Assembly (NCBI RefSeq): GCF_000519205.1
Contig: NZ_KI912601.1
Location: 30,571-94,570 of the forward strand
Direction: 5' to 3'
From: Amycolatopsis taiwanensis DSM 45107
GTDB taxonomy: Bacteria; Actinomycetota; Actinomycetes; Mycobacteriales; Pseudonocardiaceae
DNA length: 64,000 nucleotides
How positions within the stretch are numbered: the stretch's first letter is position 1; every line of letters begins with the position of its first letter. This document shows positions 42,191-50,600 of the stretch, one piece after another. The translations under genes and the position numbers were made by a program. The notes under the pieces were generated by a model, which worked only from the letters and a program-made list of their open reading frames with translations, had not been told where the DNA came from and did not search any database.

Positions 42191-44887
42191 CTAGACATTC
42201 GCCAGCATTTCGGCGACCCGGTCGGCGCCGGACGTGTCGCCGAGCTCGTGGTACAGATCTCGTGCGCGGTGTAACGCCTGCTCGCTTTCGTCGGTGCGGC
42301 CGTCGAGCCGTAGTACACCGGCCAGCAGCACGAGCGTTTTCGCTTCGTGACTGTGCCGGGTCAGGGACCGGTAATGGGAAATCGCGAGGTCGTAGTTCGC
42401 CGCAGCTCGTGACCAGTCCCCGCAGTCCGCATGGACGTCACCCAGCAGGACCAGGATGGACGCTTCGCCGTTCACGTCACGGATATGGGCGAACCGGTCC
42501 CGCGCATCGGAACAGGCTTCAACCGCGCGGGCGTGGTCGCCCTCAGCGAGCGCGACCCGCGCGATGCCGCCGAGCGCGTCGGCCTCGCCGAGTTCGTCGC
42601 CCAGCTGCCGAAACAGGGTGCAAGCCCGGCCGTATGCCGCACGGGCCATCGAGTGTTCTGACCGGCCAAGATGGATTTCTGCCAGCCCGATGTGTCCATA
42701 CGCGAGGCCACGGACATCGCCGGCTTCCTCGCTCAGCCGAACCGCATGCCGTTGCGCCCCTTCGGCCAGCGGGTACTCCTTCATGTTCCATCGGGAGCCC
42801 CCGAGCATGCGGTAGACCATCGCCTGGTCGGCGAGGCCAGCGACGCGCTTGGCGGCATCGGCCGCCGTACGCAGGTAGCGGTCGGCGTCCGCGAACCTGC
42901 TCCGGCGCCACTGGTACGTCACGAGCGCTACGGCCAGGAGCCAGGTGTGCTGATCGGCTCCAGTTTCGGCCGCTTGGCGAAGTGCCGCGGTGATCGTCGG
43001 ATACTCGACGTCCAGCCACTCCATCGCGTCCCGTGCAGTCGGCGGTACCGCCACCTTGCCGATAGGGGACGCGGGGATCGGCAGCTGGCGGCCGGGCACA
43101 AGGGCCTGGTCGCAAGCCGCCACGTGCTGGAGGAGGTAATCGAAAACGGCCGTGGTCGCTTCTTCGGCCCTGCCCGGAGGTAGCAGGCCGGTCAGCTCGC
43201 GCCCGTAGTCGCGGACCAGGTCATGCATCGCGAACCGCCGGTGTACCGGCTCCTCCAGCAGGTGCGCCGCGACGAGTTCCGCGATGTCGGCTGCGCAGTC
43301 CCGGCCCGCGAGGTTCGCCGCCGCGTCCGAACTGACCGTGGGGCCCGGGTGCAGGGCGAGCAAGGCCCACAATTCGACTGCGGTGCTGGTCAGGCCTTCG
43401 TGGGAGTACGACAGAGCGACCCGGACGTCCAAGTCCGTCTCGCGGCCCGGGGAAAGGGTGTCGAGCCTGGTCTTGGTTTCCCGGAGCGCGTCGCGGGTCG
43501 AGCGGACTTCTTCGCTGGGGTGCCTGTGCAACCGCGCCGCGACCACGGCCAGCGCCAGGGGGAGTCCGCCGACCAACTCAGCGATCTCTTCGACCAGGTG
43601 GCCCGCGCGGCGCATCCTGTCCGCACCTAGCGAGTTGGCCAGCATGGCGATCGCGTCGGGCCGCTCCAACGGCTGCACGGTGAGAGGATGGGCTCCCTCC
43701 CGGGCGATCAGGCTTTCGAGGCGAACCCGGCTGGTGACGACGACGGCACACCCCACCCCCGGGAGCAGGGGTCGGGCCTGTGCGGCATCCCGGGCGTTGT
43801 CGAGCACGACCAGCAGCGAACGGCCGGCAGTCGCGGAACGGAACGCCGTGATCAGCCCGTCGAGGGTTGTCGTCGGTGGTTCAACATCGAGATCCTTGAG
43901 AAATCTGGTCAAGATCTCCTCGGGAGCCTCGGGAGACGTCGCGCCGAAGCCGTTGAGGTCCGCGTGCAGCGTGCCGCCTGGGAACGCCTCGTCCATCCGA
44001 TTCGCCCAGCCTCGCACCAGCGCGGTCTTGCCCACCCCCGCCATGCCGGACACCAGAGCGATCCGTGCGTTACCAGGCTCGGCACGTACGAGAACATCGT
44101 CGAGTTCTCGCAGTTCCGCGTGCCGCCCGACCAGACTCGGCTGGTAAGCGGGTAGCTGCCGGACAACCACAGTGCGCGGCGGAGCTTCAGCGGGGTGCGG
44201 TGCGTACCTGGCTTGGAGTTCGGCCAGCCGGCCGTCGGGATCGCCGTGCTTTTGGAGGTGCCGGGCCAGAAAAGACCCTGCCCGGGCCCCAGATTCGGCT
44301 TCCGCGATGACGCCAGACGCGAGTGTCAGTATCGGAACGTCGTGTGGCCACCGGCGAACCGCGTCGTACATAGCAATCTGGAAACCCCTGAGGTCACCGC
44401 ATTCCGATGTCGCCTCGAGGAAGTCGAAGGTGGCCGCACGCCGCCGATCGTCCAGGTACCGCTGTTCCTGGCGCAGATCGAACTTCTCCAGATCCGCATC
44501 CACGAGTGGCTCGGACCGCCATTCGTCAAGCGCGCGTTGAAGGCGTTCCGCCCGGCCATGGCCCTCGAGCCGCTTCGCCTCGGTGACTCCGCTCGTGAAC
44601 CGGATGAAATCGACTGACCAGCCCGAGAGATCGATCATGCACTGCAGGTTCTTGTTTTTGGGTTTGACGTCCGACAATCGCTCTTTGAGTGCTCGGCTGG
44701 CCTCTCGGACGCTGGCCAACGGAACCCGTTGCCCTGGCCAGAGTCTGGAAACGATCTCTGATTGGTGCAACTTGTGGTTCGGCGCGACAACGAGAAGGGC
44801 GAGCAACGCCTTTGCGAGCGGCGACGAGATATCGACCTCACGGCCGTCCACGCGCACCACCAACGGACCCAAGAGGTGGATTTCCAT
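42191..44887 (-). CDS. SARP/AfsR-type regulator: OmpR-like HTH, BTAD, NB-ARC, TPR
   Basis: An 898-residue multidomain regulator. MEIHLLGPLVVRVDGREVDI begins the SARP winged helix (residues 1-95), then a BTAD region to about 240. An NB-ARC ATPase follows, with Walker A SGMAGVGKTALVRGW (about 290), Walker B SLLVVLDNARD and GLPLALAVVAARL. A MHDLVRDYGREL winged-helix motif lies about 525, and TPR repeats fill the last 300 residues. I chose ATG 44887 because the domain begins there; upstream sequence in frame has no conserved residues. It converges on the kinase gene with 48 bases between stops. The target is unknown. Confidence 0.9.
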   Translation of the reverse strand: MEIHLLGPLVVRVDGREVDISSPLAKALLALLVVAPNHKLHQSEIVSRLWPGQRVPLASVREASRALKERLSDVKPKNKNLQCMIDLSGWSVDFIRFTSGVTEAKRLEGHGRAERLQRALDEWRSEPLVDADLEKFDLRQEQRYLDDRRRAATFDFLEATSECGDLRGFQIAMYDAVRRWPHDVPILTLASGVIAEAESGARAGSFLARHLQKHGDPDGRLAELQARYAPHPAEAPPRTVVVRQLPAYQPSLVGRHAELRELDDVLVRAEPGNARIALVSGMAGVGKTALVRGWANRMDEAFPGGTLHADLNGFGATSPEAPEEILTRFLKDLDVEPPTTTLDGLITAFRSATAGRSLLVVLDNARDAAQARPLLPGVGCAVVVTSRVRLESLIAREGAHPLTVQPLERPDAIAMLANSLGADRMRRAGHLVEEIAELVGGLPLALAVVAARLHRHPSEEVRSTRDALRETKTRLDTLSPGRETDLDVRVALSYSHEGLTSTAVELWALLALHPGPTVSSDAAANLAGRDCAADIAELVAAHLLEEPVHRRFAMHDLVRDYGRELTGLLPPGRAEEATTAVFDYLLQHVAACDQALVPGRQLPIPASPIGKVAVPPTARDAMEWLDVEYPTITAALRQAAETGADQHTWLLAVALVTYQWRRSRFADADRYLRTAADAAKRVAGLADQAMVYRMLGGSRWNMKEYPLAEGAQRHAVRLSEEAGDVRGLAYGHIGLAEIHLGRSEHSMARAAYGRACTLFRQLGDELGEADALGGIARVALAEGDHARAVEACSDARDRFAHIRDVNGEASILVLLGDVHADCGDWSRAAANYDLAISHYRSLTRHSHEAKTLVLLAGVLRLDGRTDESEQALHRARDLYHELGDTSGADRVAEMLANV

Positions 44888-45860
44888 CAACCCTACTTTG
44901 AATCGGAAGGATTTATTCGGGAGCGTGTCGCAACCGAACCGATACCAGATCCTCGCACCGCTCCGCGGCCAATGGCCAGCGAGCCAACCCACGTTCGACC
45001 CACGTTCGACCCACGACCTCGGCGGATGGCCCCCTCCGCTCGCCTGCCACGATGGCCTGGCCTGCGAGGATCCCCCGCAGGAAATAACCAGGAATCGAAG
45101 ATCGAGGAGAACCAGGTGCAGAAGAACCGTCATCTCCGGGGTGCCGCGCACCGAGCTGGCAGCGGCGGCCGCCGGCCGACCTGGCCGCCCCGGCGCCCCA
45201 GTCGCCCGACAACGACCCCGGCCCATCCCCGGCCGACGTCGTCCCGCCGGGCCGCTTGAGCGAACTGGGACCGGGTTTGCCGGGTCGGTCGCCGGTTCCG
45301 GCGACCGACCCGGCGACTCCTCCGGGGACGCGGACGACCAGTCGGTCCCGCGGTGCGGCGCTACCGACTAACGACCACGCGAGCATGAATGGTCGCGGTC
45401 GCATTGCTGACCGGCCTGACTTCCGAGTTCTCGGGTCCGCCTGGCGAACCTGGCCCATTCGCGTCGCGGGGCCCGATTCGACCAGCCGGACAAGACTACG
45501 CCCGCTGTTTCCTTAGATATTGCAGCACAGCCCGGAACACCCGCGGTCAGTGCCGGCTGTGATCACGTATCTGTAACGCTCCAGCTGCCCGAAGCAGTCA
45601 CCTGTGTCACCCCGCCGCCCGGCGTACAGAGGCGATCGCCGTATGGGTGGCCGCGTTGGTCCATCGCACCACTGCAGCTGACCAACCCGGAAAACCTTCC
45701 TGGTCACAGCGCGAGCACGCTTGTCCAGAGCAGCAACCGACGAATGTCCGCACATCGGCAGAGGCGGATGTTCATCGACGAGCGGACCAAGGTGGCCTGG
45801 GGCTGCTCCCAGAAGTACGAAGAGCTCACCGGGGCAGCGACTCTCGACAGGGCCGTTCGC
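44888..45860. other. Intergenic region upstream of the SARP regulator
   Basis: No gene is convincing in about 970 bases. A 47-codon frame from GTG 45115, with GAGGAG upstream, encodes a Pro/Arg-rich peptide and is the best small-gene candidate, but it has no known motif. The sequence CCCACGTTCGACCCACGTTCGACCCACG near 44990-45012 holds two direct copies of ACGTTCGACCC, a spacing reminiscent of SARP heptamer sites, within about 110 bases of the SARP start. Confidence 0.35.
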
Positions 45861-46004
45861 GGCCGTTGACCTGCGGTTTGATGCAATTGAGGTACGTTGA
45901 GCACACTTCGAAGAGCCCATAGGTGTGAACCAAGGACGACATAGTGCGCTGGCCCGCGGAAATGAGATTTCCGCAGGTCGGTACGGGTCCATTCAAAGCA
46001 GTTA

Positions 46005-47136
46005 CTAATGAGTTCGGAAGTAGGTCGAGTCAGGCGGTGATGTAGGCCAGGTTCGGGTCGTGGAAGAACCCGCAGATGAGTGCGGGGAGTTTCTGCAGGC
46101 GTCGTAGGGCCCCGGTGGCCTTCGTTTTCAGGTCGTCTTTGCTAGTGACGCCGGTCTTTCCGATGCGGTCGTGTTTGACGTTTTTCCAGACCCATTCGTC
46201 GGGGTTGAGTTGTGGGGAGTAGCCGGGCAGGAAGAACAGTCGCAGTCGGCCGTCGGTGCTGGCCACGAACTTGGTGACGGCCTTGGCGCGGTGGCTGGGG
46301 TGCCCGTCGACGATCAGGAACACCGGTCCCGCAGCGTCGGTGAGTAGCCGTTTGCAGAACTCGATGAACACCGTGGCGGTCACGGTGCCGTCGTGGACCA
46401 TGAACCGCAGCGCGCCCTGGGCGGATACCGCAGACAGCATATTGATCGAGTAGCGGGCGCCGGTGTTCGCCACGACCGGGGTCTGCCCGACCGGCGCCCA
46501 CGTGGTCCCGGCGTGGTAGTCCGAGCGGATTCCAGCCTCGTCAGCGAAAAACACTGTCGCGCCAGCCTTCTTGGCTTCGGCGCGAATCGCGGGGAACTGC
46601 TCGGTCTTCCAGCGTTCCACCGCGTCGGGGTCCTGCTGGTAGGCCCGGTGCAGTGGTCGCTGCGGGGACAGACCCATCGTGCGCATCAGCCGGCCGACGC
46701 TGACCACACTCAACCTCACCCCGAACTCGCGGACGATCACCTCCCGCACCATTTCCCTTGTCCACAAAGCAAACTCGAACGACAACTGCCGCGGATCCAC
46801 ACCCACAATGAATCCATACAACCGCGAGATCTGCGTCGGCGACAGCCTCGGCGGGCGACCCGGTACCGCCTTGGCCTTCAAAGCACCGTGCCCGCCCTCG
46901 CGAACCTTGGCCAGCCACCCATAGACGGTGTTCTTGTGGAACCCCAGCGTGATCGCCACCTCCTCCGGATGCGCACCCGCGGCAACCTGCTCAACAGCCC
47001 GCATCCGCAGCACCTCGAGAGTCTTATGATCCAGCTTCCGGCCATCGTTATCGCGCACACAAGAATTCTCCCCCACAACCACCGGAAAACCTGGGACATC
47101 ACCCGGCGAGTCTCGACTTACTTACGAACTCCTTAG
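46005..47136 (-). mobile_element. IS630-family element, copy 1 (1132 bp)
   Basis: Terminal inverted repeats begin CTAATGAGTTCGGAAGTAGG on the left and, reverse-complemented, CTAAGGAGTTCGTAAGTAAG on the right. TA dinucleotides flank both ends (46003-46004 and 47137-47138), the usual IS630 target duplication. It has the same length as copy 2 at 59513-60644 and the opposite orientation. One intact transposase gene lies inside. Confidence 0.85.
46030..47058 (-). CDS. IS630-family transposase, copy 1
   Basis: A 342-residue transposase. An N-terminal helix-turn-helix (HPEEVAITLGFHKNTVYGWLAKV region, core FHKNTVYGWL about residue 38) and a second winged-helix segment (LSVVSVGRLMRTMGLSPQRP) precede the DDE core: Asp in FFADEAGIR (about 188), Asp in LIVDGHPSH (about 268) and Glu in LNPDEWVWKNVK (about 305). 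I prefer the GTG at 47058 (VRDNDGRK), which follows a GGGGGAG site. It differs from copy 2 at only about ten residues, for example GPVFLIVDG against GPVFLIIDG. Confidence 0.9.
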   Translation of the reverse strand: MRDNDGRKLDHKTLEVLRMRAVEQVAAGAHPEEVAITLGFHKNTVYGWLAKVREGGHGALKAKAVPGRPPRLSPTQISRLYGFIVGVDPRQLSFEFALWTREMVREVIVREFGVRLSVVSVGRLMRTMGLSPQRPLHRAYQQDPDAVERWKTEQFPAIRAEAKKAGATVFFADEAGIRSDYHAGTTWAPVGQTPVVANTGARYSINMLSAVSAQGALRFMVHDGTVTATVFIEFCKRLLTDAAGPVFLIVDGHPSHRAKAVTKFVASTDGRLRLFFLPGYSPQLNPDEWVWKNVKHDRIGKTGVTSKDDLKTKATGALRRLQKLPALICGFFHDPNLAYITA

Positions 47137-47210
47137 TAACGTACGTTCAGGACTGTTCAGCGCATAGGTCTGCTCCCGATTTGCTCCCCGACCGTGCTCC
47201 CCGGGCGGAC

Positions 47211-47512
47211 GAACCAGCAGCCACGACCGGCTGAACGCCGTGGCACTCGGCACAACGGAACCTTCGATTCGCGCCGGCAGCGTCGGTCAGCACGGCGCGG
47301 ACCCGTTCGGCGATCGACCGTGTCTTCGGCGGCTGGTGACACCTGGCTGGTCTGGCGGAGCGGCCACGTCAAGACGTGTTGCGGCGGATCGTGTTCGAGG
47401 GCGGTGGCGGCGGCTTGGCTGGCGGTGATCGTCACCAGCTGCGGCACTGGGGATTTGCAGTCCCGAGTCCCCGGCGCGGGCGGCTGGATTCGCTTTGACT
47501 GACGTGATGGTT
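47211..47512. other. No supported gene
   Basis: This stretch continues past repeat copy A without a recognisable product. A minus-strand open frame runs into the GGGGAGCAAATCGGGAGCAG motif of the repeat, which looks like an integrase 3' end, but the upstream residues show no recombinase motif. Confidence 0.35.
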
Positions 47513-47541
47513 CCCCAGGGCGGTGCTGGACCGCCCTGGGG
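47513..47541 (-). terminator. Strong hairpin downstream of the LGFP-repeat gene
   Basis: CCCCAGGGCGG at 47513-47523 and CCGCCCTGGGG at 47531-47541 pair perfectly over 11 bp with a 7-base loop. It lies 51 bases after the minus-strand stop at 47592. There is no U-tract, as is common for actinobacterial terminators. Confidence 0.7.
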
Positions 47542-47591
47542 GACCTCGTTACGCGTTGCTGGGTCAGTGTGCGATTTCTTGTGGTTGGGTT

Positions 47592-49304
47592 TTATGTGAA
47601 GGTGACTTGGGTGGTGTTGGTGGCGGCGTTCCAGGTGATGAAGCCGTGTTGGAAGTCGCTGCGTCGGCCGCCGGGGATGCTGTATTCGTCGCTGGTGGGG
47701 TAGCCGAGGCGGCCGGCTTCCCAGCCGAGGGAGGCCCAGGTGTCACGGATGGTGCCCACCACGGCGTGGACGCCGGTTTGGGGTGTCCAGTAGATCGACG
47801 TGTGGTTGGTGAAGTGGTTGTAGCGGCCGATCCCATCGGGGGTGGTGGATTCGTCGGTGGTGGGGTAGCCGGGTCCGGTTTCCCAGCCCAGCGCGGCCCA
47901 TTTGTCGCGGATCGCGCCCTGGATTTCGTGGGCTCCGCTGCCAGGGCTCCAATAGATGGAGGCACCGGCAGGCAGGCTGAAGTGGTTGTAGCGGCCGATG
48001 CCGTCGGGTGTGACGGATTCGTCGGTGGTGGGGTAGCCGATGGCCTGTTGCCGGCCTAGCGCGGTCCATTTGTCGCGGATCAGGCCCTGGATCTCGTGAG
48101 CTCCGCTGCTGGGGCTCCAATAGATGGATGCGCCGTCGGGGAGGCTGAAGTCGTTGTAGCGGCCGATACCGTCGGATGCGCCGGTTTCATCGGTGGTGGG
48201 GTAACCGATGCGGGTTTCCCAGCCGAGGGCAGCCCATTTGTCGCGGATCGCGCCTTGGATTTCGTGGGCCCCGGTGGTGGGCGACCAGTAGATGGAGGCA
48301 CCGCCGGAGCGACTGAGGTGGTTGTAGCGGCCGATACCATCGGGGGTGGCGGATTCGTCGGTGATGGGGAGGCCCAGGGCGGTGGGTCCGCCGAGTTGCA
48401 GGTAGCGGTCGAGGATCGGGCCCTGCATGTAGCGGGCTCCGGTGGCGGCGGAGTAGTAGATCGCGCCGTGCTCGTAGTTTTGTGCGGTGCCGCCGGTCAC
48501 GGCGTATTCGCCCCCTACGGGTGCACCAAGAACGGAGGCTGTTCCGCCGAGGTCGAGGTAGTGCGCCACGATCGGGTCATTCACCTGCTGGGTCAGCACG
48601 TCATGCAGATCGTCGATACGCGTTTCGGTGGCGCCGGTGCGGGTTTCGGTTTCGCCAAGGCACCCGCCCTGCCACGAGGAGTGGTTCAGCGCGAGGAGTT
48701 CGGTCTGGCCGTTGGTGGTGCGCCAGGCGGGGCCGCCGGCGTCGCCTTTGCACGTGGTGGGCCTAGTAGTGCTGCTGATGGTGAGGGTTGTGGTGTCGAG
48801 GGTGTCGACGGTGACGGTGGCGAAGTGGGGTTGGTCGGGCACCCATTCGGTGGCGGTCCGGCCGTATCCGGCAATGAAGATGCCGTCCCCGGCTTGGGGC
48901 GGGGTCGTCGCGAGTGGGGCGATGGTGACGTCGGTGACCGGGGTGGCCAGTCGAGCGAGCACGATCGCCCGGTTGGGTTGTGGGACCAGCGCGGTCACCG
49001 CCACCACATGACCATCGGTGCCAGTGGTCAGGTTGCTGCGCCCGAGAGTTGCGGTGGTCGCTTCCGTGGGTGCGGCATACGGGGTCGCGTTCGGGAAACA
49101 GGTACTGGAGGTCAGCACCCACTGTGTTGCGACCAGCACCCCGCTGCACGCCCCGTGGGTGTTGCTGAGTTTCACCACAGCCCCGGGCCCGGACGTGGTG
49201 GCATCGCCAGTCACCGCCCCAGCCGGTGGAGCGAACAAGGCAGCACTGCACAACGCCACAGCCACGGCAGTAGCGCCAAGATATCTTCGCGAAAAGCCAG
49301 GCAT
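47592..49304 (-). CDS. Secreted S1-fold protease homologue with LGFP repeats, apparently lacking the catalytic triad
   Basis: A 570-residue exported protein: signal peptide (RRYLGATAVAVALCSAALFA, cleavage near AGA-VT about residue 30), a chymotrypsin-like domain (about 35-230) and a C-terminal array of about six LGFP repeats (GYPTTDE...GIGRYNHF...GASIYWSP...AHEIQGAIRDKWAALG units, about 255-560). LGFP modules bind the cell envelope. The triad looks lost: the TAAHC position reads TSSTC, the DIAL Asp position reads RAIV, and GDSGGP reads GDAGGP. It is therefore probably a non-enzymatic binding protein. A hairpin terminator follows the gene. Confidence 0.88.
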   Translation of the reverse strand: MPGFSRRYLGATAVAVALCSAALFAPPAGAVTGDATTSGPGAVVKLSNTHGACSGVLVATQWVLTSSTCFPNATPYAAPTEATTATLGRSNLTTGTDGHVVAVTALVPQPNRAIVLARLATPVTDVTIAPLATTPPQAGDGIFIAGYGRTATEWVPDQPHFATVTVDTLDTTTLTISSTTRPTTCKGDAGGPAWRTTNGQTELLALNHSSWQGGCLGETETRTGATETRIDDLHDVLTQQVNDPIVAHYLDLGGTASVLGAPVGGEYAVTGGTAQNYEHGAIYYSAATGARYMQGPILDRYLQLGGPTALGLPITDESATPDGIGRYNHLSRSGGASIYWSPTTGAHEIQGAIRDKWAALGWETRIGYPTTDETGASDGIGRYNDFSLPDGASIYWSPSSGAHEIQGLIRDKWTALGRQQAIGYPTTDESVTPDGIGRYNHFSLPAGASIYWSPGSGAHEIQGAIRDKWAALGWETGPGYPTTDESTTPDGIGRYNHFTNHTSIYWTPQTGVHAVVGTIRDTWASLGWEAGRLGYPTSDEYSIPGGRRSDFQHGFITWNAATNTTQVTFT

Positions 49305-49769
49305 GAAAAACTCCGTGAGAGTCAGATAGTTCCGGTCAGGGTTAGGCGGAGGCTGCCACCGAGACGGGCGACCGCCGCCAGTGCGGTGGCGCAGATCTTG
49401 CTGGACATGTTCAATTCCTCGTAAGAGCCGAGGCGTTGAAACGGCTGCATGGATGATCAGGCTCTGGCTGTTTACGACTATTAAGGCTCGCTCAACTGGT
49501 GGTGGTAAGCGTCAGCAGTGTGGTGGGCTGGTGGGCCGGGTTGGCACGGATGCCGACCGGCGTGCTGCCAGTGAGGTTGACTGCGACGGTGGTGTGTGCC
49601 GTCGTCAGTGGTGAGCTCCGCGGTGACCTTATGGCCGGCTCCTACGGCCATAAGGTCAATACCTTACTCCGAATGCGCATTTTTCCTCGCCCAATAAGAG
49701 TAGCAATTACTAACCGGTCAGCAGAGGAGATCCGTGCAGGATTGGGCAGTATTACCTAAAATAGACACG
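49305..49769. other. Intergenic region between the LGFP gene and the immunity relic
   Basis: No gene is supported. 49640-49800 is distinctly AT-richer than the surroundings (for example GGTCAATACCTTACTCC and AGTAGCAATTACTAACC) and probably holds promoter or foreign sequence. No intact repeat or RNA gene is recognised. Confidence 0.35.
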
Positions 49770-49774
49770 ATATA

Positions 49775-49857
49775 CCTCTCATTTCATTTGCGTCAAGTTC
49801 TCGGTAGTGCTCCGGTGTCCAGCCCTGCCAATACAACTGTACAAATCCGTATGACAT
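49775..49857 (-). pseudogene. 5' remnant of a second immunity gene
   Basis: From ATG 49857 the reverse strand reads MSYGFVQLYWQGWTPEHYRE, clearly parallel to MTDGFVRLYRRDWTPEQVLR of the intact immunity protein at 49977-50594. After about 18 codons the similarity ends and a stop follows. It begins seven bases after the relic toxin stop, the same layout as in the intact pair. Confidence 0.72.
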
Positions 49858-49863
49858 TCCTAC

Positions 49864-49922
49864 CTACTTCGGAAAGAGAAACACATTGCCGTCGCCGAGC
49901 CACTTCCTGGCGATATCGAGCG
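49864..49922 (-). pseudogene. 3' remnant of a second toxin C-terminus
   Basis: The reverse strand ends ALDIARKWLGDGNVFLFPK and a stop, against ALDIARKWLGDGNVVIFPK at the end of the 1222-residue toxin. The DNA match (GCCGTCGCCGAGCCACTTCC) is nearly exact. Upstream coding is lost. This is a displaced toxin tip next to an immunity remnant, as polymorphic toxin loci accumulate by recombination. Confidence 0.78.
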
Positions 49923-49976
49923 CCGGAGGATGGACGGGCTGTCGGTCTCGGGCCGACGAGTTCCGATGGTGGTCGG

Positions 49977-50594
49977 TCACTGTGCCAGGGCGAGGATGTC
50001 GTCGGTGTCGTGGGCGAGGAAGTCGTCGAAGGGAACCAGTGTCGACAGTTCGGGGTGTCGGCGTGCGATCTCGGGCCGCAGCACCATCAGCTCCGGTACC
50101 ACGGTCACCGGTGTGGGCCCGCCGGTCACGATGTCGTCCAGATCGGTCTCCAGCGACGGCCCCCACCGGTCAACGACCAGGCCGACCGCGGCCGGCCCGG
50201 TCGCCCGAAACTCAGCCAGTATGCGGCGGATCACCGTATTCTGCCCGAGCCGGTAGACCGGACCACCGAAACCATCGAGATCGTAGTCCTCGACGACCAC
50301 ATCAGCACCGACCTGGCTCAGCAGGCAGATAACGCTGGCCTCCTCCTCGGTGTCAGTCAGCCAGTACTGGAAGGTGAACCGCTTCTCCCTCAGCCCGGCC
50401 ATGGCCGCGAGCACGCCGTCTCGCGTCATCTCGACCTGCTCACCGAGGGTTTCCCACTCCCCGCTGAGCGCCGTGATCCGGCCGGTACGGGGATGACCCA
50501 GCACCATCCCGGTCGCCGCCAGCGAGTCCACCCGCCGCAACACCTGCTCCGGCGTCCAATCCCGCCGATACAACCGCACAAACCCGTCTGTCAT
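49977..50594 (-). CDS. Probable immunity protein for the ALF-repeat toxin
   Basis: A 205-residue acidic cytosolic protein with no signal peptide, starting six bases after the toxin stop on the same strand, the usual place of a cognate immunity gene. It begins MTDGFVRLYRRDWTPEQVLR and contains FTFQYWLTDTEEEASVICLL and DVVVEDYDLDGFGGPVYRLG; I cannot name its family. A broken duplicate of its first codons lies just downstream beside a duplicate toxin tip. That pairing supports the immunity role better than its sequence does. Confidence 0.65.
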   Translation of the reverse strand: MTDGFVRLYRRDWTPEQVLRRVDSLAATGMVLGHPRTGRITALSGEWETLGEQVEMTRDGVLAAMAGLREKRFTFQYWLTDTEEEASVICLLSQVGADVVVEDYDLDGFGGPVYRLGQNTVIRRILAEFRATGPAAVGLVVDRWGPSLETDLDDIVTGGPTPVTVVPELMVLRPEIARRHPELSTLVPFDDFLAHDTDDILALAQ

Positions 50595-50600
50595 CCCTAC

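Larger units (their letters stand above)
45861..47210. repeat. Integrase-end-like repeat, copy A, split by an IS630 element
   Basis: 45861-46004 plus 47137-47210 together match 56647-56860. Shared landmarks are GGCCGTTGACCTG, GAAGAGCCCATAGGTGTGAA with CCAAGGACGACATA, a GCGGAAAT/ATTTCCGC stem, GGGTCCATT, and, beyond the IS, TTCAGGACTGTT then TTTGCTCCCC...TGCTCCCC. The stem is imperfect here and perfect in copy B. The IS630-type element inserted inside this copy. Confidence 0.72.

Noticed and set aside
45861-46004. Repeat block considered as a tRNA 3' end (classical att site)
   Set aside because: No cloverleaf, anticodon arm or CCA-adjacent T-arm (GGTTCAAATCC-like) could be found in either copy.
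47194-47502. Plus-strand 102-codon open frame with a hydrophobic end
   Set aside because: Runs through the repeat block, has no ribosome binding site and no conserved residues.
47592-48480. Regular ~160-bp DNA repeats considered as a satellite or CRISPR array
   Set aside because: They are in-frame LGFP protein repeats of the secreted protein.
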